Assembly (NCBI RefSeq): GCF_001638985.1
Contig: NW_017265143.1
Span: 446,259-510,258, forward strand
Direction: 5' to 3'
DNA: 64,000 nucleotides
From: Phycomyces blakesleeanus NRRL 1555(-)
Taxonomy: Eukaryota > Mucoromycota > Mucoromycetes > Mucorales > Phycomycetaceae
Below the pieces are notes generated by a model. The model had not been told where the DNA came from. It worked only from the letters and a program-made list of their open reading frames with translations, and did no database searches. The position numbers and the translations under genes are program-made. Shown in pieces: positions 31,064-43,915 of the stretch (the stretch's first letter is position 1; each line of letters opens with the position of its first letter).

Positions 31064-33457
31064 ATGTCAGCATTGAAGTCGGGGAAACCCATTTGTACCA
31101 CAGGAAAGAATTTAGCAGGTCTCTGGAGACCTTCGTTTGTTAAAGTTAACCACCAACTATTCGTCTTTGGAGGAGGTGGAAACGTGACCGACAATTTACA
31201 TGCTCTCGATTTATACACTATGCGCTGGGATGCAGTTCAAGTAAGATTTATTTCATTACTACATTTTACATTGAATCATTGGTTCATTGATTTATCATTA
31301 ATGTTAGTATTAATACATAACATCTCTTTATTTTTATTTTTTTTTATTTTTGACTATATTTATAATAGGCATTAAAAGGCAAAGCACCCTCTAAAAGATA
31401 TGGTCACACAGCAACACGATGGAATGATTCCATCGTAATATTTGGTAAGAATTATATTCGGCACAATACGAATCAACCAAATGAATAGAATAGAATAGAA
31501 TAGAATAAAATAAAATAAAATAAAACCCCCAGAAAAAAGAAGAGAGAAAAAATATTAAACAGTAGTTTTACTATCTTACAACACAAACACAAGGTGGCTG
31601 TAATGAATTCCAAGAGTATTGCAATGATGTTTATATATTTAATCTCCACACCTTAACATGGACAAGTCCGGAAGTGTCGAATATTGTACCGGCAAGATAT
31701 CTACACAGTGCAATGGCCTACGATGACAAGTTATTTGTGTATGGTGGATTTGCAAAGAGTATGGAGTGTAAGTTGAGCTTATTATTATTATATATATATT
31801 ATCTACGTACACACGCGTGCATATAAATGAATATATTAAATATATTAAATATATATACAATAGGTACATATGTATTAGATGAATTAAACGTATTGGACTT
31901 ACAAACAATGATATGGACAAAGTACCAAGACGTTCCTCCACGCTATAATCACTCGGCTACACTAATTGGTCAAAAGATGTACATCTACGGAGGAAAAGAC
32001 GAACACGGAAGTACGGTGTCGGATCTTTACATGATCAATCTCCTTGTGCCGCCTTATACCCCACACCTTGTTCTGAGCGGAGAGCAGTCATCGACAAGTT
32101 CAAAAATGGTACTGTTGAAGAGTCAGCATTTTTGTGATGCGGTATGCGGAAAGTTGCTGGTCTTTGGACGATACCTTTCCAAAAACCAGGAAACCAATCA
32201 CAGTAGCAGTGGAATTAGTGGCAGTAGCAATAGTAGTAATAGCAGCAGCAGCAGCAGCAGCAGCAGTAGCGGCAGTGGTAGCAGCAGCAGTGGCAGCAGC
32301 AGCAGTGGTAATGGTATCCCAGAGGCGTCTTACAGTTTATGGATGCTAGATCTTGATACGCTAGAATGGGAAAGGCAAGAATGCAACATACATTTTGAAG
32401 TGGGCGGGTGGAATTATTTTACAGCCTTCAAGGAACAAATGATGCCCGGGACAGAAGACGACGATCAATCGGTAGCCACTGTGAATAGTCTCTTGTTCCT
32501 AGGAAATACAGACACATACCGGCCTCAAGGATATGATCATTTCAGGTAATATATCCTATATAATAAAGTTAAAGTTAAAGGAAAAGAATCTAAACCGACA
32601 AGACTTTATGTTTCGTTTATTGTTACTGCCGTTTCTCTTTATTTTTTTTCTTTCTTTTTGGTAGGGATGCGCTGATAATTAATAGTGAAACTCTTGGACT
32701 GTATGACATTGGACCTCCTTGTTGCCTAAACCAATTGTCTCGGCTACTGACAAACCCTGAGCTTTCCGATTTTGTGATTGTGGTGTCTGGTGGACAAGAG
32801 ATCCAAGTTCACCAAGTGATTTTAATTACCCGCTGGCCGCATTTTAGAAATATGTACAATTCCGGGATGACTGAGGCTTTGGAACGACGGCTAGAAATAC
32901 CTGAGCCTTATGAGGTAGTGATGGTCCTTCTAAAATACCTTTATAGCGACCGGCTAGACGAAACTGAATCCTGGGATGTCCTATGCCAAGTATTGGTGGT
33001 CGCGAATATGTACCTGTTGAGCAGACTGAAGAAGATGTGCTGCGAGCAACTCTATCGCCGTCATATGTCTGTCGAGAGTTGTGGTGCCATCTTTGAAAAG
33101 GCAATATTGACTGACGAAGTTGGCCTAAAGATGCTTACGCTTGACTTTATATTCCGTAATTATGGATCTGTTCTCAAGTCAAGCACTCTTATGCACATGC
33201 CACTGTTGGTCCACCAAGAGTTTTTAGAGGCAATACCAGATGAAGCAGTCTTGGATATTGGGCAAATGCGGGCAAGTAATACGACCAAGCCAATCGGGGG
33301 AAAGGCTTCTGGGCTGTCCAAGACATATTCAACGCCAAGCCTTGCTTATTCTTCATCTGATAACATATACCACACCCAGACTTATACTTCTGTTAATATA
33401 GTCAGAGTTTCAACAGACAATCCAGTGGGTGCGACAGATGTAATTATTGGTATATAG
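31064..33457 (+). CDS. Kelch-repeat and BTB/BACK domain protein (LZTR1-like architecture)
   Basis: Exons 31064-31240, 31369-31444, 31594-31767, 31864-32545 and 32665-33457 give 633 aa in frame. Kelch blades occupy about residues 1-380; visible blade motifs include HQLFVFGGGGNVTDNLHALD, KLFVYGGFAKSMECTYVLDE and MYIYGGKDEHGSTVSDLYMI. A Ser-rich low-complexity insert (about 258-295, nearly pure Ser/Gly) sits inside one blade region. The BTB fold follows (about 402-500, LSDFVIVVSGGQEIQVHQVI) and then a BACK-like helical part. Kelch-BTB proteins usually serve as substrate adaptors for Cullin-3 ubiquitin ligases; that role is inferred from family knowledge. The last about 60 residues are Ser/Thr-rich and unrecognised. 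Confidence 0.9.
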
Positions 33458-34205
33458 AAGAGATTCCCTTTTTTTTCTTTCTTTATCGTTTTCAATAATA
33501 TCTACTTTTTACTATTAATATTAATATTAATATTAATATTATTTTTGTACACACACAGATATATATATACTTTTTTACTCACTCAATTATAAAGACATAC
33601 TTATATAGATAAAAGAAAATATTTTCTCTTGATCTTTAAATTTGTTTCTTACTGAAAATTGATTCACCAAAAAAAAAAACCACAAGTTGAAATGAGGTGT
33701 AAAAATACTTCAAAAAGCCAAGCCAATTGTAAATTATTTTTTTCTTTAACCAATTTGAATCATAGACAGTGTCTGTCTCCTAATATACTACTGGAGCCAT
33801 GACGATTTCCTTCAAAGAGATTGAATTAAGACAATTGTTCTAATGCTCATACTAATTGCTGTAATTTCAATAGCAATTGGTGTTAACCTTTATGGATGGC
33901 TAGGATGTTGTGTACATATTTTTATATATAAAACTATTAAAAATAAATGAAAAATATATATATATATCAATTTATATTATAAATCTGAAAAAGAACCAGC
34001 AAATCAATGAATTTGAATATTTTCTCCCTCCTTCCTATTTTGGTTTGGTGTAAAAATAAAATGGTATAGAATTATAAATATATTTATAATAGATTATATT
34101 TTATATATATTTATATATATATCCCAAAACTTGGGTTTTTTTTTCTTTCTTTAACGAACTATAGCCATTTCTGGTGTAAAAATAGTACAACCTTTATTGG
34201 TGACC
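33458..34205. other. Intergenic between Kelch-BTB and the RVTF-motif gene, with repeated 12-mers
   Basis: Holds two of the three copies of GGTGTAAAAATA (33696-33707, 34047-34058; the other two-thirds of the set continues at 34173-34184). No coding frame is supported. Confidence 0.6.
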
Positions 34206-34239
34206 TGTGATTGGACACCGATTTTAGTTTCCAATCACA
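34206..34239. promoter_or_regulatory. Inverted CCAAT-box pair
   Basis: TGTGATTGG and CCAATCACA form perfect 9-bp inverted arms with a 16-bp spacer, about 70 bp upstream of a TATA box. CCAAT boxes bind the fungal HAP/NF-Y complex; use here is inferred. Confidence 0.5.
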
Positions 34240-34308
34240 TAAAGAGTCTTAATTTGTACAATAGCATCATTTCTATAAATAACCCCTAAAAATTTTCGAT
34301 TCACATTG

Positions 34309-34316
34309 TATATAAA
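34309..34316 (+). promoter_or_regulatory. TATA box (TATATAAA)
   Basis: Followed by a C/A-rich leader without coding character. If transcription starts about 30 bp downstream, the ATG at 34347 would sit almost at the cap site, which favours the in-frame ATG at 34404. Confidence 0.5.
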
Positions 34317-34403
34317 GGATCGATTTCGTTTTCCTTCATTCTGTTCATGCAATTATTCCCTCCCCACACACAACCAACATACCTACAGATAAAATACCCT
34401 GAT

Positions 34404-34946
34404 ATGCACAACATCAATCTTAACATGAACATGAACATGGACCTGAGCATGGGCCTGAGCATGGGCCTGAAAAACCCGACCAAAAAGAGAGTTACATTTA
34501 GCCCTTTTGAGACGATCGAATACACATATAGTGCAGCAGAGTACGATCGATCTCGTTTTGCAGTCTATCCACCCACAACCATATCTTCATTCCGCCCTCC
34601 AGTTCCCGTACCAGCCCTGTCTATTTTGTCGTCTATGCAGTCTACCCAGCCTATCACACCAGCCAAGCGCCCCTGTGTTGCGCCACTCAATCTTTCAATG
34701 ATCCCAAACGGTTCTCGCCGTTCACTTACAGCCAACCTTGACTTGCCACCATTGGCTAAAAAAATTACCCAAAAACCAAAGTTATTTGTCGACACGAAAT
34801 CAATCAGTACCAATGGTCCCCTGTTCTTCACCAAATTATCCACCCACTACAAAAGTCTTTCTGCTTACCCTGACGACGACGACGAAGATAATAACTACAT
34901 ACCTTTGACAGCTGTACAGCAATCGGCAATGCTTGTAATTGGTTAA
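34404..34946 (+). CDS. Small protein with PP1-docking-like RVTF motif and EYDRS motif
   Basis: A single-exon frame of 180 aa from ATG 34404; an in-frame ATG at 34347 would add 19 residues but lies too close to the TATA box. The N-terminus is a short Asn/Met/Leu repeat (NMNMNMDLSMGLSMGL). Then KKRVTFSPFETIEYTYS and AEYDRS (about residues 27-50) form a conserved-looking core. RVTF fits the RVxF consensus by which regulators dock on protein phosphatase 1, and fungal proteins with a T-S-x-x-EYDR pattern after such a motif are known to me as a group, without firm function. The middle is Pro/Ser-rich, with PPLAKKITQKPKL near the C-terminus and an acidic DDDDED run. Phosphatase or cell-cycle regulation is inference. 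Confidence 0.65.
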   Translation: MHNINLNMNMNMDLSMGLSMGLKNPTKKRVTFSPFETIEYTYSAAEYDRSRFAVYPPTTISSFRPPVPVPALSILSSMQSTQPITPAKRPCVAPLNLSMIPNGSRRSLTANLDLPPLAKKITQKPKLFVDTKSISTNGPLFFTKLSTHYKSLSAYPDDDDEDNNYIPLTAVQQSAMLVIG

Positions 34947-36738
34947 TCATATTCCAAACTCCACATTCTTTTGTAATCTATTCTTGACCAGAAAAAAAAA
35001 ACTAAAAAAAAAACTCTCCTTTCTTTCCCTTCCTTATACTGTATTTCTTGAACATATTCTACACTACACTACCTTTCCTTTCTATATCCAAAAAATCATA
35101 ATTAGCTATTCCCACCCCTTTCCTTCTTTACTTGCTTGTTTATACGTACATATACCAATTTTTACTTAATTTTTTTTTTCTTATTCATATTATTCGCTTT
35201 TCAGACCTGTTGATTTCATTTTTACATATTGTATATTTATATTGATCATTATGAATAAATAAAGAAAAATCAATCACTCAATCAGTAGACAGTGTCTACC
35301 TATATAAATCTGGCCACTTTAAAGATTAGCCATTAATTTATCGTACGACCTTCCCTTTTATATATATATTAAAAAGCTTTATCGTTGTTGTTGTTGTTGT
35401 TGTTATTGTTATTGTTATTGTTGCTATGCTTTTATGTATATAAAAATGTGTGTGCGTGTGTATCAGAAAAGATTCCTAAAAGAAAAATAAGAAATCATTA
35501 ATTCAAAGTGCACAGGGCTGAAAATAATAACAATAATAATAATCTATAGTAATACAAAATAAACAATTTTTTTTGATCTTTAACTTTTTTAAGTAAAAGT
35601 GCTTCTTTTTTACTCAAACTTCAAAGCTTAGCCTCACCAAAGTTTCTTTATACTTTTTTATGTTTATTTTTGGTGGTATTATACCCTAATTTAGATGAGG
35701 CTGGAGATTACACATAAACACACCCGCATACGCATACGCATACAAAATATACTCCTAGATATATTCTTATTTTTAGTTTATTCTCAAAAGCACAGAATAT
35801 ATATATAAAGATAGAGAGAGAGACAGAGAGGCTACACACAAACAAGGAGTGGACGAGGGGGAGATCCTTGTGATTGTTGTACAATAAATGTTATTTTTAT
35901 ACGCTTGGTACTCCAACCTATTTTGTTTTCTTTGCTAGTACACACACACAAATATGTATAAATGTGGATTTGTTACAATGAAATCTAATGCTAACTTGAT
36001 CTGCCACCTATAAATTTATACGTCTTTATAAGTCTATCTATAGATCTATAATGTATTCTTGGCACAATGGACAAAACAAACAAATAATTGATGAGCATTT
36101 TGTATCATTTATAGTATTTATAATGAGAATCTTACCAGGAGAATTGTGTTTTTAGCCAAGACATTCCAAACCAGAATATTATAATCTTGTACGTGTTTAT
36201 TAGTCTGCATATCAGGTATAATTTTTCTTAATACAAAAAAAAAATAGTGCCGCAGAATACCATTACTGTTACCCGCCAAGTATTATTACTATTACTACTA
36301 AATATTGATAGTAATACTATTAATCTTAAACACAAGCCTCAAAATGCTTGGCTTTCTTGTCATTTCTTATTTTATTAATTAAATCTATCAACCCACTGAC
36401 TAATATATATATATTTCATTATCTTGAGCTACCATTCTGTACTACTACTATAGTATAATATCTTGATAATCAATATATCCATTTATGTACATGTACATGT
36501 ATACAAAAACCAAATTTCTCTATGTTTCTCTATGCTTCTTTATGTTTCTACACACTACACACACAATAGATATTATATATAAATATAAATATGTAATTAA
36601 AAAAGTTACCAATTTGCAAAGGGGGGAGGTGGGAAAAAAATAAACCAGAATTATATATATATATATTATATACATAACATAACATAACATAAAAGAAAAA
36701 ATAAAATAAAATAAAATAAAATAAAATAAAAAATCTCT
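34947..36738. other. Intergenic, no gene seen
   Basis: 3' flanks of two convergent genes. It contains (TTG)n near 35385, TA-rich and CA-rich runs, and an (AAAAT)n tract at about 36700-36735, right after the phosphatase subunit gene's stop. Confidence 0.7.
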
Positions 36739-39700
36739 CTACTTTTGCGTCCGTGTTTTCTTTATCCGAGGGTTAATAATAATTTTTTTGGGGCTGTTCA
36801 AGGACAATGCCTTGCTGCCTCCTTTGTCTGATCGTGAGGTAAACGCATCCTCATCATCGTCATCTTCATCCTCCGAAGCCTTTCTTCGTTTGAGAAATCC
36901 AGCAGAAGGAGAAGAAGGAGAAGGGGAAGAAGGGGAAGAGGAAGAAGAAGAAGAAGATGTGGGAGAAGAAGTAGAAGATTTAGCCGCCAATTTTGATTCT
37001 GTATCCTCATTATCAATTGACGGTCCTTTCATCTTCTTGTTTGAGCCTGTTTCATTTGACTTTTCATCTGCTGTACTGGAATCATGTTTACCAAATGGTC
37101 TCTTGGTATCTGATTTTGATTTTGATGGCTTTTCCTTTTCTTTGTCTTTTTCATCATCATCATCGTTCTCATCAGTATCATCATCATCTTCCTCTTCTTC
37201 ATCGTCGTCTTCATAATCAACAAGGGCCTTCTTCTTGGTTTCAGTCTGGGAGATCAAAGTCAATGGCTGCGGCTGAGACAACGTGTTGTTGATACTAATC
37301 GAATCTTCTTCCTCTTCCTCTTCCGAACCATTAAAATATTCTTCTTCGGCATCGTCCATAGTCGATGAAAGCCACCCGCCATCTTTGGGGGCTTTTACTC
37401 TGCACAGCCAAGAAAACATTAATAAACATCTACACACCCTTCTCTGTCTTTCTGTAACCTATAATGGATGTATGATGTGTAGTGTGCAGCATATACGTAT
37501 TACGCACCCATTTGTAGTCGAACTAAGAATATCTTCCATTCCAGGTTGTTCCGAATTCTGCTCATGTCTCAGACGAAGCTTCTCGCATGTGTCGACATAT
37601 GTGATAGTGTCCAGCACTGAACCAAATTGTGTTTCCAAATGATTCACCAGGATTTTACAGTTTTCCTAAAAGGTACAATATCTTGAGTACACGCTGATTT
37701 TATATTAAGTAATAAAACATATAAAATACTCACTTTCCTGATAAAATCAAACAACTCCAAGCATGCTGAGTTGAGGAGATTGTCACGCCCGTCTGTATCC
37801 AGTAGAACCCGAATGATAGGTTCAAATATATTGTGCTTTACCAAGTGGCGGTTATAAAACTCATCTTTGAGTCCTACACATGCTCTCACCAGCCTTAAAG
37901 CGGCTATTTTATATAGGTACATATAAAAGATCAATTTGTCAGTATTATATATATATATATATATGTACACGCAATAGGTACCTAATTTCATATGTGCATC
38001 ACGGCATCTAAAGAGCTGAGCAACCTTTCCAAAGCAATCGGATGACAAGACCAAAAATTTGCTACGGAAAGTGTGAAGTTTGACCACAGACGTCAAGAGT
38101 TCGGATATGTACAGAATCAATTCAGATTGGTCGTGGGTCAATAACAGAATCTCCACAGGCCCTATAGATTAGTTTTGTTTTTTTTTCATTGACTGATTAT
38201 TATCCCATTATCCCATTATCCCATTATCCCATTATCCAAACTCTTCCTTTCTTTGTTTTTTTTTAAAGATACACACATAAACTTATATGCGTATATGCGT
38301 ATGTGTATATATTTGTATGTTTGTATGTTTGTATATATTATCTTTTACCTGTCAGCTTTATTGGTTTTGCGTCAATGTCCTGAATAGGTTGGAGTAGAGA
38401 TGGTGCATACTTTTCGTAAAATAATGTCAAGAATTCATCGGTTTCTGGATCTTGCTTATTTAATGTCTATTGAATAATAAATGTTTTTTTTTTTTAAAAA
38501 AAAGAGATTAGTGTCAAGAATAAAATACATTGATATCTATATCTTGAAAATAAACCCTCATTCTTGTCTGGTCTAAGAAAGAAGAAATCAAATGAATAGA
38601 GAAAAATACTTACTTCTGGCGTTAATGCTGTTCCAAACGAAGGTCCACCACTCGAATCTAACAAGGTTCTGATCACCTCAGCATATTGGCATTTCAAGAT
38701 GTGGTCTTTATCTGCAGTGAACTGTTCCACAATGACTTCCAATAGTGACTTTTTGGTAGTTTCCTCTTTTGATTGTTTAATCATGTAACCTCGCACAAGA
38801 CAGGCATTGAGTTCAACAATAGAAGCCAACATGTCCAGACCAGCAGTACGCATTGAAATATCCTCATCTGTCAAGGCAATATCAAAAATATCGAATAATC
38901 CATAGGGAGCAAGCGATCTTTGTTTTTTTGTATATATATATATACATATACATATATACATATATAAAATCAAATCATTACACGTATATTCTTTTATAAT
39001 AATTATAATTATGATAAAAACAGAATCAATTGACTGAAATATTATATTACCTGTAAAGACTAGCGCGAGAAGATGCCTGGAATGGTTTGGTAATCGAACA
39101 GAGGCTCTGGACGTATAGTACAGCATCTCTCTTCTTTTTGTCGCTTGCTTTCTCGTCTTTCAATATCCCAAACAATTCAGTCAAGAGTTCATTGTTGTTT
39201 TGAACGTAGGTTAGAATGTCGACGTGATTGTAAAACACAGCCGATCGCAGTGCAGATGCCATGGATTCGTCCATTGAATTTTCCAGAATGACATCTTTGA
39301 GGTATTGTATACGGAATGTTTGGTGAATCTTTGACATTGTTGCTTCGTCTTTAATGGTTACAACCTAATTGTATCAATTGAAGACAGGTTTTTTTTCATC
39401 ATCAAATATTATCGTTTAGTGTATTTGATTAAATGATAATAATTATGATATATATATTTTTTACATTGAGAGTATCAATTGATCTCTTTCTTTACCTGTT
39501 CTACTTTGGAGTGTTTGGTAAGAAATTCTCTATGCTTTGCCTTCATGTTTGGCGTTTCGGGATCATCTAAATAAAAGATATATAATAAACATAAACCACA
39601 AAAAAATTGTGAATTGATTGAGTACGATTCTTCAATTGATTTCAATAGCACACCTACACTCCAGCATTCCCATGACTCCAAGTACGATCTCATCTCGGAT

Positions 39701-41470
39701 AATGTAGTCAATGATCGTGGTATCATTTAACAGGATTATGGTTTTCATGATAGTGAATAGAGTATGGAGATCGTCAATGCTTTCCAGATCTTCACATGTT
39801 TTAAATACTGGCAGCAACTTGTCAATGTAATTCTAAAATCGCAATCGCAATTACACACACAAATAATGTTTTTGGGTTGGTTTGATTTGGGTTGGTTGGT
39901 TTGATTGATAGGTATATATACGTAAGTGTGTAAAGATGTGTAAATAATTACTTCGTTCAATATGTAAGCACTCAGGCGTTCTTTCTCTTTGGGCGATCTG
40001 GCACTGGTTACAATTGAAGCAATCCTTGATAAATTCGATAGTTCTGGTGCTGGAGGAAAGAGAATTTCTGGGGCCTCTCGCTGGAAGTCAAAGTTGTTGC
40101 CGTTTGTATCTACCTCGAAACCAGTCATACCTGGGTTTGACCTGTGTTTATCTCCTGTCTTGAGATCTCCATCCTGACCTAAAGTGTTAGGTCTCGAAGA
40201 GTCGTCGTCAGGTTTGATTCGTAACCTAAAACATATAAAAGAAAACGTAAAAACACACACAAACTATAAGAATTCAAGTTTTCTTTGGAATAATAAATGT
40301 AGAAAATCAAAAGATCTTCCTTCCCTTCCATTTTTATCTCTCTCTTTCTCTCTTTCTCCAGAATCACTCTATATTTTATACGTGCCATATCTCATCGCAG
40401 CCTTCGGGTTCCTGGAAGCTTAATGCCAAGTCTTGGCAAGTATCTTCACTCCAAACAATCAGAGTTTCTAAAAAAAATTTTTTTTAACAAAAATCATTCC
40501 AAAATATACATGTGTAAAAACGAGAGAATTGTAAAGAAGGAAAGAATGAGATAGCAAAGATACTTTCAGCCAGTTCCCAATTCCCACTTCTTCCTTCTTC
40601 ATTATTACATGCTCCAAAAATAATATAAAGAAGTAAAAGCTTGAAGCATTGCAAAACTCTTTTCTCCTTCCCTTCTCCCTTCTCTCTCTCTCTTTGCCCC
40701 CTTTCTTTTGTCCTTTTTTTTTTTACCTTGCTGTCTATGGTATCTTCTTCGATTCTGTACCTTGGAACTTAATAAGGTTGAGGAATTTTCGTCAGAGCGC
40801 ACCCAGAGCTCATCAAGCTCTCCTTCAGAACCCTAGATTCACTTTGACATGAGCACAGGTATGAAAGAAAAAAAAAAGAAAAAAAAAGAAAGGAATGAAA
40901 AGAAACACAGAAAAGTAAAGTAAAAAGCAGAATACAGTAAATAGGCATCTCTCATTTATATGCTGCAATCTGTGCCCCTCTTTTCCTCTTTCTCTTTTTC
41001 ATTCTGTTATAATATAATAAACCAAATCAAATGAAACATCCGGTAATAATCCAAAAAAAGAAGATCATCATCATCAACAACAACAACAACAACAACAACA
41101 ACATCATCTTGATTCCTTCCTCTGTATCTATTTCTCTTTCTCTCTCTCTTTTTCTCTTTATATGTTTGTTTTTCTTGTCTTGCTAATGTGATTGTGATTG
41201 TTGTTTTTGGTGATATTGTTGTTGTTGGTTTACCATCAAGGAACATTTTTTTAAAGAAAGGTAATAATTCCAAGGAAAAAGAAGAAGAAGGGATGGTAAT
41301 AGTAGTAGCAATAATAATGAGAGGGTAATTACCGCTACGTAAACACAGTGACCTGTGCCTTTGTCTTCCCATACGCTGTCCACGTTCAGTTTGTATACCT
41401 TTACACGATAAGGTGCTGAAGGTGGTGCTGGGTGGCTTACGTTGCTCTTTACTTCGACTTCTTCTGTCAT
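36739..41470 (-). CDS. PSY2: Serine/threonine-protein phosphatase 4 regulatory subunit 3 (PP4R3/SMEK/Psy2)
   Basis: Thirteen exons (minus): 41470-41333, 40832-40727, 40467-40386, 40225-39952, 39832-39658, 39566-39496, 39364-39051, 38917-38614, 38466-38349, 38161-37982, 37903-37734, 37665-37508, 37399-36739; 916 aa in frame. An EVH1/PH-like domain opens the protein ([20 protein letters not shown] to [11 protein letters not shown], about 20-108). The SMEK domain and Armadillo-like helices follow (about 190-695), with [15 protein letters not shown] and [17 protein letters not shown]. The C-terminus is acidic and Ser-rich, with [12 protein letters not shown] and a basic end, as in the family. Known members target PP4 catalytic subunit to substrates in DNA-damage and signalling pathways, in the nucleus. 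The intron between exons 3 and 4 appears to use a GC donor; an alternative GT/AG choice would insert about 12 residues. Confidence 0.93.
38199..38237. repeat. (ATTATCCC)n octanucleotide tandem repeat in an intron
   Basis: Nearly five head-to-tail units within the intron 38162-38348 of the PP4R3 gene; the splice signals are intact. Confidence 0.9.
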
Positions 41471-41657
41471 TGTCGAAAATTCTAGACTCTTCTTTATATC
41501 TTTGTTATTAAAGTGCTGACAATGAAGGTGTTTTGATGATCGAGATAATGCAAAAAAAAAGGTTGTAAACAATGTAAAAAAAAAAAGAAAAAAAAAGAAA
41601 AGAGAGAGAAAGAGAGAGAGCCGATCGGCAGTTTAAATCTCAACGTTGGAATCAAGG

Positions 41658-41735
41658 CAGACCAGACCAAACCAAACCAAACCAGACCAAACCAAACCAA
41701 ACCAGACCAAACCAAACCAGACCAAACCAGACTAA
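41658..41735. repeat. CCAAA/CCAGA pentamer tandem array upstream of PP4R3
   Basis: About 15 units of CCAAA with interspersed CCAGA variants in the 5' flank, 190-270 bp upstream of the PP4R3 start codon. Confidence 0.9.
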
Positions 41736-43915
41736 ACAAAATATCGTGTATATAAAATAAATAGAATACAAAAGTCAAATAAAGATTAAGAAAATAAAGC
41801 ATTGGCCATAAAAAGGCACCAATTGTCTGTGTCTACAAAGATGAGTTGTCAATCATGGTAGCAGTAACAAAAAAAAAAGTATATAATCAACGTAATTGGG
41901 ATAGTTATTGTGGTAATGATTTACAGTGAAATATATACACAGTTTTTTGTGCTAAATAAATGCATATACTCATAATTTGTCAGAATCATTCAATTGAAGC
42001 CGTGCGATACACGCAGCTCATCCACAGACAGGCACACGCAAGACACACCTATATGCACGAATATATAGATGCCTCTAGGATCAAGACCATAAGTGTGAAT
42101 ATGTGAAACCGTTTATCAGATATTTCAAGTTTCACAGTAATTAATTTGTTTCGATCTTATAAAAACGTATTCTAACAAGCTTAAAGAGACTTCCTCTCAT
42201 TAGTGTGTCTAGACAAATATATATATAAGCAAATAGTAATGTATGTATAATTCTAAACCCTCGCACACCATCATACTTCTGAGAAACAAATATACCGTTC
42301 CTCTGGGAGATTGTATCTTTAAAAAAAATAACCTGGTGAGATTCAGTCAATTTATATATATATATTTGAAAAAGTTAAACCAGAACGTGTCAGTGCCATT
42401 GATTCTAAGGACACGATGTTTTCTGTAAGTCCGGTTTTTGCACCGTTCTTCGGACAGTCGAGACGTGGCTTCAAATTTGGCAATTGATTATTGCGTCTGG
42501 TCCCTAACAATAGGGTAGTCAATTATTATATTTCTAAAAAAAAAAAAGAAAACTCGAACCAAGATCAGAAAGACTTCCAACCAATAAAATGAAGCCAAAA
42601 TTGTTCCCTTTGTTTTGAAAAAGAAAAAAAAAAGTTCAAATTTTTATCTAAAAAAATAAATAAAATAAATAAAAGTATAAGGTCCGAAATAAATGATTTA
42701 CCGCTTATTATTTTTTTCTATTTACACTTTTACTCAACACTTTTACTACTTAATCAGAGACAATTTAAACATATTCTTTATCAAAATTGCATTTTCTTTC
42801 TTTTATAAAAACAATAATTGAGCCTTAAAGAGTCATTCTTTTGTATCGTATTTCAATAGCCACTGTATACATTTGATCATAAATTTGAGATTGTGACATA
42901 CTCCTTCACCATTTACGGCGGACATTGGAGTAGGGAAAAATGTCTTTGGGACCATAGTTTAAATATATAGGGTAAATTAGGCATTTTTATTTAGTATTGT
43001 CCTTTTTCATTAATAATCAATTCCTTATGCTATAGCGCATCAGCATAGATTCTTGTTTTATATATAATTTTATTGATATTTAGCAGTATTGTTATCATTA
43101 TCATAAGAAATATACACACTATGGCACTCTGAAATCGAACATTGACCTGTATTTGCTTTTATGATAATAACCGGAGAAAATGGGGACACTTCACTATATC
43201 GGATAGCTTGTGTGATCTATGAGCTGGGACTCATGTTCATTTGTAATACGTTTAGGAGTACTGCATTGTATTTTTCTCTGTGCAGATATCTCGATTTCTC
43301 GACTTGGCTCAACATAATTTTACTAAAGGAGTTTTCGTACTAAAGACGTAATTTCCAGATACATTATTACCTAATATTTTAACACATCAGTACCATCATC
43401 AAATCCATTTTGAGGAATTGATAGTAAGATTTTTATATTCTCGCTTAGCCCATATTGATACACCTTATTCATATTAAAAGGAACTCTGTGTGGTCAGGTA
43501 AATAAGCCTAAGATCAGCGCATAATTGCTACCTCTTCCTAGTGTTAATTTTATTTACAACAGATTGTACACTTGTACAAGTTTTTTCTTTTCACCAGTAT
43601 TCTTATTATACAGATAGTAACAAGGATATGCTTGATATTCTACTTCTTTTACAAGTTGATCTTACTTTATACTTATCCAAAATTGTACTTACCTAAAACT
43701 TATTGTGTTCAAGTATCACGTATTTTCCTTGCATTTTTTTTTTCTCTACGAAATAATTAATAGATATAGGCTGTCCAATTGTTTTCGTTATGTTTTTTCC
43801 CCTAAAGTATATAAAGTAAAACTCTAGTCCAGTAATATTTATGAATTTATGATATTCGTTTGAACTTTTTTTTTTTTAAAAAAAATTGATCTCCCTCCCC
43901 TTCCTTATTCTTTAG
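41736..43915. other. Intergenic, no supported gene
   Basis: AT-rich 5' flank of the PP4R3 gene. Only short frames without family resemblance are present. Confidence 0.65.

Noticed and set aside
34347..34403. Upstream ATG of the RVTF-motif gene
   Set aside because: Too close to the TATA box, and the sequence after it is the C/A-rich type seen in leaders.
36788..37216. 142-codon Ser-rich plus-strand frame
   Set aside because: Antisense of the acidic/Ser-rich C-terminus of PP4R3.
38199..38237. Octamer repeats considered as CRISPR or telomere-like array
   Set aside because: Units are directly adjacent without spacers, do not match a telomere repeat, and lie in an intron of a eukaryotic gene.
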